Under the pieces are notes generated by a model. That model saw only the letters and a program-made list of their open reading frames with translations. It made no database searches and was not told where the DNA came from. A stretch of 64,000 nucleotides of DNA from Micromussa lordhowensis (lineage: Eukaryota; Cnidaria; Anthozoa; Scleractinia; Lobophylliidae). A program made the translations under genes and the position numbers. How positions within the stretch are numbered: position 1 is the first letter of the stretch; each line of letters opens with the position of its first letter. The stretch covers positions 9,557,638 to 9,621,637 of the forward strand of contig OZ026608.1 of NCBI GenBank assembly GCA_964020085.1, read 5' to 3'. Positions 54,901 through 64,000 of this stretch are shown one piece after another.

Positions 54901-55065
54901 CATGCATCAACCAATTGGGTAGCTCCATCTTTCTGTATATAAACCACGCACAACCCACAATTCCTCGATTCGCTCCGACGAAGAGCTAACGCTCGAAACG
55001 TCAGCTTCCGAATCTCTTTACGGTGGCCAATTCACATTATCAACTCAGTTGATAAGTCAAACTAT
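54901..55065 (+). repeat. Solo Penelope terminal repeat (with hammerhead-like copy 5)
   Basis: It matches 45765-45930 along its length: CTGTATATAAACCACGCAC, ACCCACAATTCCTCGATTCG, CTCCGACGAAGAGCTAACGC, TCGAAACGTCAGC, AATCTCTTTACGGTGG and TCAACTCAGTTGAT. The hammerhead-like core is 54967-55014. No RT or nuclease is adjacent. It abuts the Mab-21 fragment. Confidence 0.8.
54967..55014 (+). ncRNA. Hammerhead-like core (copy 5)
   Basis: GATTCGCTCCGACGAAG, AGCTAACGCTC, GAAACGTCAGC and CGAATC. The conserved CUGANGA box again has C for U4. GAAA is intact. Confidence 0.5.
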
Positions 55066-55084
55066 CTCGTAATACTCCCCAACC

Positions 55085-55504
55085 GACGCAGCACCACAGT
55101 TTCTCTTGAGCCTTACCCCTTTATTCACTCAGCCAGCAAGTTTGGTGACATTCCATCTGAAGAACATTCTTCTGCAAACCATCGAGGAGACTGGGCCCGA
55201 GATGTGGACTGAAAGCAACAGAGCGGAGTGCATGATGAAGCTTCTCCGCAATCTTTTGGAAACTCTTACAAAGAAAGATTTGCGTCATTTCTTTGTGAGA
55301 TCATACAATCTGTTTGGTGTGGAAAATCCGCTACAATTTTCCAACATTTTGATCAAAATCCAAGAACACGCAACGATTAAGGATAAAACTGAAGGAAGGG
55401 TTCCCACGAAGGACCCAAACCCATCTGTGTCAAGACATCGGTGGAAATTTGTGTCCTCTGTAGTTTGTAATTCTCAAGTACATTTAAGAAGAGACACTTT
55501 CTAG
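55085..55504 (+). pseudogene. Mab-21 domain C-terminal fragment
   Basis: About 135 codons with SLVTFHLKNILLQTIEE, MWTESNRAECMMKLLRNLLE and KKDLRHFFVRSYNLFG. The pattern of a FHLK segment, then W with an (A)EC(M/L)(M/L)KLL helix, then LRH(F/Y)F and NLF is that of the C-terminal helical part of Mab-21/cGAS-like nucleotidyltransferases. The N-terminal catalytic half with its metal-binding acids is not in the preceding sequence, which is a Penelope terminal repeat. A stop falls at 55502-55504. It may be a last exon whose upstream exons were lost or lie in unrecognised sequence, or a retro-fragment. No function is assigned. Confidence 0.55.
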
Positions 55505-55639
55505 CTGCCATAAAGACGGCCATGAGCTGTAGTGAGCCATACTTTGTTCGCTGCTGTGCGCTCAAATGAACTGGAACATCACGTCGGAAAACAAGGTTAT
55601 GTGTTTATTTTAAACAAAATAAAACCCTACACAGACCAT

Positions 55640-56122
55640 TTTCTAGAACTAATTATGGCCTGACACGGTTTAGCGTAGTGGTATCACAGATCTGGGAAAC
55701 AAAACCCATGAAAATTAAGTGTCTTGAATTCAACAGTTTTAAAAAAGAATATAAACTCTTCCTACTTGAAAGTCAGACATGTTGAATAACTTTAATCTAT
55801 TATTTAGCCCTATTTATTTAATTATTTCATTTAGATAGTTATTGTTACTCACATGTACTCTTCCTTTTCAATGTAATTAATCTAACCAGTGCTTTATATA
55901 ACTAGTTTTTATTACCTCTGTATAACCTCCAGCCACTTATAATTGTTCTGTGGTAGCAGCCAACTCGAAAGCTCTGCTCCTTTGGCTGCTACACACTTTT
56001 TCCTTTGTTATGTTTAGCTCGATGTATAGTCAGCTCTGTTTCTTTTACTTCTTTTTTATTCTTTATTGTTGTTACATTGTAACTGAATAAGTGTGAATAA
56101 ATGAACTTGAACTTGAACTTAA
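55640..56122 (+). pseudogene. LINE 3' end with ACTTGA tail
   Basis: Around 55686-55785 the frame IWETKPMKIKCLEFNSFKKE and a following FLLES resemble the extreme C-terminus of jockey/CR1-like ORF2. A 3' UTR follows, ending in GAATAAATGAACTTGAACTTGAACTT at about 56093-56119. The short terminal hexamer repeat is typical of such LINEs. The rest of the element is absent. Confidence 0.6.
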
Positions 56123-57144
56123 AGAAGTAATGTTGTGATGTTTATTTCCTGACTCCATACTGCGTAAACAATTATTTTGAATCTGAGAGACGTTTAATTT
56201 TTAAATAAATTAATATCCCAAAGAATGGTTTCTTACCTTGAAATAATTTCAAGACCAATTTTGTGTCTGCTTTAGTCTCGTTCGACTGCCGACTGAGAAT
56301 GTTCGAGTCATTTTCTGAATAAAAAACGGATTTTTCTTTTTTCTTCCCGCTTCTCGTACCAGCCCACAGCATCGACAAGAGTTTATTCTACCTTATCTTT
56401 CGCCTAGTCACGCAAAATATTACCTAAATTCTAAAAACTTTCAGCCATTAAAAAAAGCCAGTTTGTTATATTGACGTCATCTGTGCGTCCGTCCTCTAAT
56501 AGATCATAGGTGAGACCCAATCAAAATGCGAGAGTAATTTGACTTATCATATAACCATCTATAGACGATCCTCTTGACTTGAACTACATAATACCAGCTG
56601 ATAGATTGTGGCAGCTTTTTGGCAGATTTATTACCAGTCTAGATGCATCCACAAGTGGATGATATCCTGATAGATCGAGTTGACCATAATACTGAGACTG
56701 AACGCTATGGAACACTCTCGGCTACAGAAAACCAGGAACGATGTGCTTCAGTAATTAATTTGACGGCTGTCCCTGGACATGTTACTTTTCTTTCCTTGAT
56801 TTTTGCAACGGAACAAATTAAGTTACTTACCTGCAGCAAGTTGTTTTCTGGCGTACGTTTATTTCAACGTTGGACTTTAAGAGTTGCGAGGTTTTTTCGC
56901 CAATCTAAGGGATAGAAAGTCAGATGGTGATGGAGTCTTTTTTGTCTTTGGTCTTGTTGTCTGCTGTGTGAATCGTATTACGAGTGTTAAATAGCAGGCG
57001 TTTTTGAAAGAAGCACTTAGGGTTAGATTAAGTTCAACCTGACCTCAAGTTGGACGTATCTTTGCAGCAAGTTAGAACAGCATGAAATATCATTTCGTTT
57101 TGGATAATTCCCATGGGAGGAAATAGCTCTTATCGCAGTAATCA

Positions 57145-57220
57145 GCGGCTTGACATGCAAACGAGGCGAAAGGGTCAATACTGCATTGTATTGACCCTTT
57201 AGCCTCGTTTGTGTGCCGCT
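57145..57220. repeat. Hairpin, about 30-bp arms
   Basis: AAACGAGGCGAAAGGGTCAATAC is complementary, with one mismatch, to GTATTGACCCTTTAGCCTCGTTT around a 6-nt loop. AGCGGC and GCCGCT extend the stem. Confidence 0.85.
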
Positions 57221-58382
57221 CTAAACAAAGGAATATTTGACAGCGGGCTCAACTCCGATAACAGCTATTGCTAGGCATTCAAGCTAATCCAGGATGGGAA
57301 TGGATTTAACTCTATGGGGATTACCTAACCCTAGTCCAAAATTGCTTAGAGCGTTTTCAATTGAGTATCGTAAACCCAAACCAAACCAATTACTTACCAG
57401 TTAGACTACTCAGCCAATCTCAAACCGTAGTAAAACCAAAACCAACGTAATTGTCTAATTGCATTCGACATTAAATTGAAAATCTATATATCGCGGCAAT
57501 GAAATGGATGGGATTACAAGGATGCCAGACAATTCCGGATTGGAGGGAAGTTTTTTAAACCGGCGCAAGGGCAACGATGAATAAGAATGTCTGTCCTACC
57601 AACGCCTCCAGTATAATGCGGTAATTCTGCCTTAAAAGTCTCTCTCGCAAGCAAAACTATGAGCTGATTGCAATACAAATGAATGCAAACAAGTTTTCAC
57701 TGTTGCGTGTAAGTTTATTTCTATCACATTTTCCTTAAATAACATTGTAAAAGCTAATAAAAAACTAATTCAGTAATGGTGTTATGAGAAATCTCTTCGT
57801 GTTTTAAGTGACTTAAAATATCTGAATTTATATCATGCCAAGATTTGCTGAATGGAATCCTGTGATCCGAACTACAATCGAGAGTGTGGGTTTTACTTTC
57901 CTCACTTATCGCTGAATTAATATGAAAATTCATACCTTTCTAGAAAATGGACAACACTACAGTTTTTACATACAGGGCAGTTAGCTGGCGTGACTGACAT
58001 GTTATTAACATTCAACCAACTCTATTTCACTTGCATGCTTGAAATAGTCAAAATGTTCAGTATTATTATATTAATCATAAAAATTACAATTTCCACGATT
58101 GTGATTGGTTTAAAAAACTCCTGTGTTCCACTAATTCACTTGCCAAGTTGTTATCGGACAGTTTGTTTTTGGACAGATTTTTTTATCGGACAGTTCAATA
58201 AGCCAATCACATTCAAAGTTGTACTTTGAATCAACCAATCACATTCAGAGTTGTAGTTTAAATCAACCAATTTCAGAGCGACATAAAACAATTTACGCCT
58301 CCTTTGTCAGTATTTTAATGCAAATTTCCCTTTCTTTCATAACTTGGTTATTCTTCTTTTCTCGGAAATTGTAATTTTATGA

Positions 58383-58404
58383 TTAATTGGTAATAGGACT
58401 ATGT

Positions 58405-58443
<39 letters not shown>

Positions 58444-58514
58444 TTCGTATCATATCACTCGTATGATTACAGACCGAATTGGACGACACAAAGTCCTATT
58501 ACCATTACTAATTA
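58383..58514. mobile_element. Foldback MITE, about 50-bp arms
   Basis: The arms TAATTGGTAATAGGACT and GTGTCGTCCAATTCGGTCTG are mirrored by CAGACCGAATTGGACGACAC and AGTCCTATTACCATTACTAATTA around a spacer of about 30 bp. No gene. Confidence 0.8.
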
Positions 58515-60069
58515 AGCCGGGCTTGCCTGAACGTATATACAATGTAAACTTGTTAACTCTACTGTTTAAGAGAGTCAACCGTACCTTAACTTCGTAGATA
58601 TGTTAAGTACACCTAGTTGCCAGCCACGCCATTTTGTGGTAAGACGTTTTGGAGCTGCTGCCAAGACGAGAATTAAGACGCTGAAACACCCGATATCAAG
58701 TTTTTAAACACATCCGAAAAAAACCCTAACGCCACATTTTGTATCAATCTAAAGCATTGTTTCTAGATCGTCAAAGATACAAGCCGTTTGTGTATTAGAG
58801 TTTTGTGCGTTATAGTCACCCAACAAGTCATTGTGCCTTGAACATGGTGAAGACATACGATGAAACAATCATGGTCAAATATCGCTTATCTGGCAACAGC
58901 CGGTTGGGCAACTCTAACTCTATGGTCGGAAACCTTCCCTGACAGCAGCAGCTTAGCTGGTATTGATCCCGCTCTATTGTCGCTAGTTTCTATTTTCCAT
59001 TTTGTACAAGCCCTGCAAAGCTACCTGCAATAAGTTGGCCACATGACGAGAGGCCAAGAATTTCTTATGTCATGAGTAATGTGTGAACAGGTTTGGATAC
59101 ACTGCTTACCTAGAAGACTGGCCACAAGCGGACAAAGTCTACTGCTATTTTTTCAGAATAACGTTTCTTTATTTACATCCCAAGTGCTTCTAGATTATGG
59201 ATTCCCTCATATGTGCTCAATATATGAAAGCAAACACTCATGTGACGTTGAATTTGAACTGAAGAGCAATACGAGCGCCGTACGGCTGTCATATATCTCA
59301 TACATGAAGTGTATCTCTAGGTTCTCAGTCGCAGACGTCGGTTGAGCTCGTTACGAAATCCTTCCACCCACTAAACACCTGCCTCACTGAAAAGCCACAG
59401 ACTGATTTCATAGGCCTTAGGCTCTGCCATTCATTTTCAATACCATAATAATCATGTTGTTGCTGTTACCATTAGAATGTTACCTTGAGTTGCAGACAAT
59501 TCTAGCTATTCATATGTATGAAAATAAAACACTGCAACTTTAATGAGTTGTTCAATCATCCCTTGGGAAAATTTTCATGTGGCAACCGTTTCTCTGCATC
59601 ATTTGACATTACCATAGCTAATACAATTTGAGATGCAGGTTAAACCAAATTTCGTCTTTTTTGACAAAAGTCTTGCTTTATATTTTACTTTCTAGAACAA
59701 CATTTTTTCCATCCCATAACCATTTTGGATTTCTTCCCACTGATTGGCGTTATTTCTGATTATCTTAGAAACTAGTTCTAAGATGGCAGATCCAAGATGG
59801 CGGACTTGATGGTGTCATAATTTGCACGCCAGAGTCAGAATATTTAAAAGTGCTGAGAAAGGCAGATTTCTTTTCAAAAATTTGTCTGATTGACCGATTT
59901 TAGGGTAAAGAGGAGGTCGTTTACAGCAATGGAATTTTTAAACTCACTACAATTAAATTTAAAGCGTGGAATATGGTGATGTAAAGGGAAAAAGTGTCTA
60001 TAGCATTGACTAACTTTTCGATCCAATAATAATTTTTTTTAAAACAAAGGTAGATCGGTAGATGGCAGG

Positions 60070-60450
60070 CGAATGGAAGGGATTGTCCAGTTTAGCAGAT
60101 GCCTGGAGGGTACTCTCTTATATGGGCTATATAGGTATGTGCGGTCCCAAAGGGTATGGTTTTTCAGCCATTTTGGTCTTAACTAGGGTATGAGTTTTGC
60201 TCTAGTCTTGAACTGGGTAAGTCTTTTAGAAGAAGCTGCGCATCGATAAGATCATCAACAAAAGCCCTTCACAATGGCTTTAACATTGCTCTGAACTGGG
60301 TAACTAATTATAAGGCAGGTCTGAAACAGGGTATTGATTGGTCAGATCAGAAATAGGGTAGGAAAAATCGCCGACTTTGGTCATAAATAGGGTAAAGGTC
60401 TTGGGGGTCGGGTCGGACCGCACACCCCCACACCATCTTTCGAGGACTAC
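60070..60450. repeat. Degenerate GGGTA repeats ending in a C-run
   Basis: Variants of GAACTGGGTA or AAATAGGGTA recur at 30-50 bp spacing (about 60185, 60215, 60295, 60325, 60355, 60390). The stretch is bounded by GTGCGGTCCCAAAGGG and GGACCGCACACCCCC, which are roughly inverted, and by a run of about 19 C at 60452-60470. It is probably one dispersed repeat, located in the presumed 3' flank of the guanylate cyclase. Confidence 0.5.
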
Positions 60451-60536
60451 CCCCCCCCCCCCCCCCCCGGGAACAGATGCTTGTGATGGAAGAAAGATTG
60501 CGTGACGAGCCCTACAATCGTCTGAGTAGGAGGAGG

Positions 60537-63500
60537 CTACTTTATCTCTATCGTATCTGCAAATGGATCCAAGAGATTCTTGAGCCAGTACGTAGACATC
60601 TTCCCTTTCCCCTGTGAAAAAAAAACACGATATGATCAAACTGAGAATGGAAGATAACAGAGGCTTTTTTAAATCTAAATAATCAAGTAAATTTCCTTGT
60701 TCGTCTCCAAAGATTTGATATTTCACAATTTTTACAAAAATTATTTCATCTTTTTTCGTTTTTGCTTTGAGGTGAACAACCTAGATTTTCCCTTGTTTAA
60801 TAATTTCAAACTTCCAAGCTGATTTCTGGAACACACAACAAGCTTATTTTGTCAGAATCGATCTGCAACCGTCATGGCTGCGAATTAACAAACAAATAAA
60901 TATTTTAAAACAATTGCTCTAATTGTTGGCAAATTTCTGTCTGTTTATCCAAAGCAGGAATGTCTCAACTTCGGCTACACAGAAAATTTCCTTGCAAAAC
61001 TTTGCCAGTCTGCAGGCACCCCGGGGTGCATTTACACGGGCTTAACACACGTGTTGTTCTAGGACCAAATCTACATCTTCATTGGGTGGGTCCGTGTGGC
61101 TTCTGGTCTGAGAATATACATCTTCATAGAGGGGGGTCGGGGAGGCGGGAGTCGATGGAGAGGCTAGCTTGCAAGTTCAACTCAGGGGAAAAAACCTGGG
61201 AGAAAATCGGTTAAGGGTTTCAGATGGATTCTGATTCTATCCATCTTTAAGCTTCAACTTGTTCAAAACGTTGCAGCCAGGATTGTTTTGGGGCTCCTTG
61301 AAGGTTTAAGTTCACTTCGATTACTAAAAGCCAAGCAAAGTCGACTTATGGTCAGCGTTGCAGCTATGATGCATAAATGTCATAATTGGACAGTTACCTA
61401 GACAGACAAGACATAGAACTCCTGCCGGTCAGCGCGCCTTTTATTATGGCGGTGTAAAAATATGGAACAATTTAAACGAGGATATTAAAGTTTTTAATAA
61501 TGAATTTGAATTTGTAGTGTGAACAAGGATATTTAAACAACATTTTCCAGTTATCTCTGCTATTTATTTGTTATTTTTATTTTGATGCTGAAAAAACCTT
61601 ATCAAGGGGGCTCATTAAAGTGTATGTATGTATCCATACTATCGAATACGATCCGAAGCTACGCAGCGTAACAGGTCTTTGAAATATCTATTTCCCTGAC
61701 GATTTCTTGCTGGCTGAAACCCTAGCTTGACTGTTCGCCGTCAATAACGAATGGCTTCTTACAGACTCAAGATATTTTAATAAATATTCCAAGCAACTGT
61801 TAACTGACTATATAGCTAGTTAGAAAACAGGAGTTCTTGCAGAAAGTTACCTTCACCTCCACGTACCCCCTGAACTCAGTTTCATAGCCTCCAATGTCGT
61901 CTAAGACGACTTTAGTGCCTCCGCTGATGTGGATTTTCTGAGCTGAAGAAATAAAAGGTAATCATAAATGATTAATGATCAAAAAAACAAATAAAACTTA
62001 ACTACAAACTTCCTAGCAGTAAATGTTTATTCATCTGACTGTGCATTTATGCGAACGCTTTTATTTATTTTATTATAAGTATTGAAAAACTCGTGTTAGT
62101 TTTAAATGACATAATAATTTAGTTGCTTCTATTTTCAGTCAGGAGACCCCTTTCAAGAGAATTTCAACAACGCTTTTTTTATTTCTACGGCTAAACTCAG
62201 ACAGTTGGCAACTACTTCATCCTGTTACATAATAACTAACTGAGCGATAATTTCTGGAATATCTACTACAAAAAGCCGACGAGACCGTAGACCTCTTTCA
62301 CAGTATCTCAATTTGCTCAGTCTTTGGTACGATTGAGCAGAGTAATTACAATTTATTATTCAACGACTTGCAATTGTCACCAAGTCTCTTGATTTGGATT
62401 AAATTTAGGTGGGCAAAAGTTAATGCCGGTTCCTCTCAGATTCTACGTAGTTTCCCTAATACTAAAAAGGTCCTTGATATACTTGGGTAATATAATATAC
62501 TGGCAAATACGTAAGTCGCAAGAAGATGACAGACAAAGAGGAATTCACACTTCCGTGCTGACATCCCAAGCGTGCTCTCTTCCTTTTCCTTTGTATTTTT
62601 GCTCCCTTTCTATTTTTGATGCCAATACTGTCTTTGCACTTGCTAGTGTAAAGAATAAGATAGGACAACTTCGGCTCCTCTTCCCCTCGCTACTGATAGT
62701 TTAAAACTGGTGTAAAGAATTTTCAGTTACTTACGTTCTCCAGATGTCTGCATTCTTGATGCGGTGTTGACTGTATCTCCAAACAAACAATATCGCGGCA
62801 TTTTGTTGCCAACTACACCAGCAACACATGGTCCTAAAAAAGCAAATGTTTACAGTAGAGATGAGAGTTGAATGAAAAAGAAGTCCAACAATGCTTTTGC
62901 TGCGACCAAACAATTAAAAAAATAAAAGACTTGTGGTTATAACCAAGCGATTAGCTAAGCTTCATATTGGTTCTACAGCTATAGTTAGTGCGAAGGCTTA
63001 TCAGTCATACCAGGCTAGGTCACCCACTCAGTTAGAAACCCCATGGAACCCAACAGATATTACTAAATATACAGACTTAACATCGCTTGTGCCATGTGGC
63101 AACAAGTCATATAGGCTGAAACTTCATCTTGTATCTGGAAATGTCTCGGTGATTAACACCTAACGGCGTGTAGAAGGCCGAGAGTGAATCAGTTCATCTC
63201 GATTCCAACTTTAAGCCTTTTCTAACTTTTTTTAACATTACTTCTTTGATTTTTTTTTTAGTGTAAATGGACAAGTATCCTGTAACCAACTCTCACAGAA
63301 GTAGACTTTTGTCGGGAAATTCGAAAAAAGTTGGTAAATATAATCTTCTGGATGAAAATTCTGGGCTGAACAGCAAAATGTTATTTTCACCTTCAAACCT
63401 TTCAGGCATTTATATAAGCATAGGTAATTATGATATAAAAACGAGGCTATGCGTTGTATTACGTCGCAGAGCACTCAACAATGGTTAAAACTTCACCCAA

Positions 63501-64000
63501 ACCGCCACTGGAAGATGAAGTTGCTTTTATAACAATAACCAGTTGAGAAGTAAACATAATTCTGTTCCTGTAGTGGATAAAAGTACATTTACAGCAATTG
63601 AATGCATTCAATTTTTTTACAATATCCATGATATGGGTCACGGGATCGGAGTTTGGAACAGCCGACCATCTTGAAAAACAAATTGATCAAATCCCAATTA
63701 GAAGTTAGTGATTAGAAGTTACTAATTCGAAAACTTTACTGAAAAAAGTGGAATTATGCATCCCATGAGAGTAAAATTTTAAAACAGTTTAGATTGTCTG
63801 TATGAAACTTACTGTGAGAAATGTTATTATTTTAAAATAATTTATTGCCCGACCAGTTAAATTCAGACTTATAATACAGAGTAAAACACATGTGCAAGAA
63901 TTTGCCTGTTTAAAGCCACGCAGCTGGCAAAAAGTAAAACATAAATTATCTATGATATAAGCTATTCCGGCATCACTAACCGGTATTTACACCGATTCGG
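60537..64000 (-). CDS. Receptor-type guanylate cyclase, C-terminal exons (partial)
   Basis: Four minus-strand exons join in phase: 64000-63981 (continues beyond the window; RIGVNTG), 62833-62735, 61942-61851 and 60611-60537 with stop TAG. Every intron is GT-AG. The joined protein is the end of a class III cyclase catalytic domain: [56 protein letters not shown] and STYWL. The Cys in MPRYCLFG is the residue that selects guanine in guanylate cyclases, and NTASRM carries the Asn and Arg that stabilise the transition state. The pattern [17 protein letters not shown] fits membrane (natriuretic-receptor type) better than soluble forms. It converts GTP to cGMP. After STYWL only 14 residues follow. 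The kinase-like and receptor parts must lie to the right of the window. Confidence 0.88.
61220..61635 (+). pseudogene. LINE C-terminal remnant in a guanylate cyclase intron
   Basis: [36 protein letters not shown] and similar words are typical of jockey/CR1-like ORF2 C-termini. They are broken by stops and frame changes. The 3' end carries TGTATGTATGTAT near 61621. Opposite in orientation to the host gene. Confidence 0.55.
62840..63980 (-). other. Guanylate cyclase intron, nothing recognised
   Basis: The intron between the partial exon at the right edge and the exon at 62833. Only motif-free short ORFs were seen. Confidence 0.5.

Larger units (their letters stand above)
56123..60060. other. 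Gene-poor region with two foldbacks
   Basis: No gene recognised in about 3.9 kb. ORFs at 56643 and 59079 have no motif or splice support. Hairpins lie at 57145-57220 and 58383-58514. Confidence 0.45.

Noticed and set aside
59079..59345. 88-codon ORF
   Set aside because: No signal, domain or splice support; composition like surrounding non-coding DNA.
60452..60470. Long C-run as a regulatory G-quadruplex site
   Set aside because: Single homopolymer runs also occur at 42714-42732 and 54060-54078; they look like repeat-associated tracts and their length may be unreliable in the assembly.
62731..62913. 60-codon minus-strand ORF
   Set aside because: It overlaps the guanylate cyclase exon in the wrong frame; the real exon is 62735-62833.

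Overview
The window looks like nuclear DNA of a cnidarian, most likely a reef-building (scleractinian) coral or a close relative. Its genes have GT-AG introns. They belong to families that are common in cnidarians: a secreted PAN-EGF protein, a short-chain collagen C4-like protein, an acid-sphingomyelinase-like phosphoesterase, a receptor-type guanylate cyclase and a Mab-21 fragment. Between and inside them lies a dense layer of DIRS, LINE, Penelope, Polinton and MITE sequence of the kind seen in coral genomes. The species cannot be fixed from the sequence alone.

Layout. 1-600: LINE ORF1 remnant (minus). 880-5760: decayed DIRS-like tyrosine-recombinase retrotransposon (plus). Its recombinase is split by a 366-bp MITE with a TATTA target duplication, and it is followed by five tandem hairpins whose stems show compensatory changes. 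6878-15017: two-exon secreted PAN/EGF gene. Its 6.9-kb intron holds a 4,277-bp Polinton/Maverick derivative with about 700-bp terminal inverted repeats and a GACGGC 6-bp target duplication. 15010-16845: large foldback starting at the stop codon of that gene. 17192-20200: LINE ORF2, nearly full RT, broken near its 3' end. 20200-23430: foldbacks and a 21-bp minisatellite. 23795-25080: second LINE ORF2 remnant (minus). 25081-33195: about 8 kb in which I recognise no gene, only repeats. 33196-47161: six-exon phosphoesterase gene (459 codons, all splice phases consistent). Its introns contain a CR1/jockey-like LINE tail, MITEs, a head-to-head pair of Penelope elements inside one 12-bp target duplication, and further Penelope pieces. 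49078-53687: five-exon short-chain collagen gene (337 codons). 54900-55504: Penelope terminal repeat next to a Mab-21 C-terminal fragment. 60537-64000: the last four exons of a guanylate cyclase on the minus strand, continuing past the right edge. These exons are short (20-99 bp) and were found only by reading splice sites and motifs.

The host genes are unrelated secreted, matrix or signalling genes and do not form a pathway or cluster. What links the window is its mobile DNA. At least five dispersed copies of a Penelope terminal repeat carry a hammerhead-ribozyme-like core, and several elements are nested in one another. The items I consider most worth checking are the minimal Polinton, the tandem covarying hairpins behind the DIRS recombinase, the hammerhead-like cores, and the paired frameshifts in two otherwise intact secreted-protein genes. 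I computed no alignments, so identity statements are from reading by eye.
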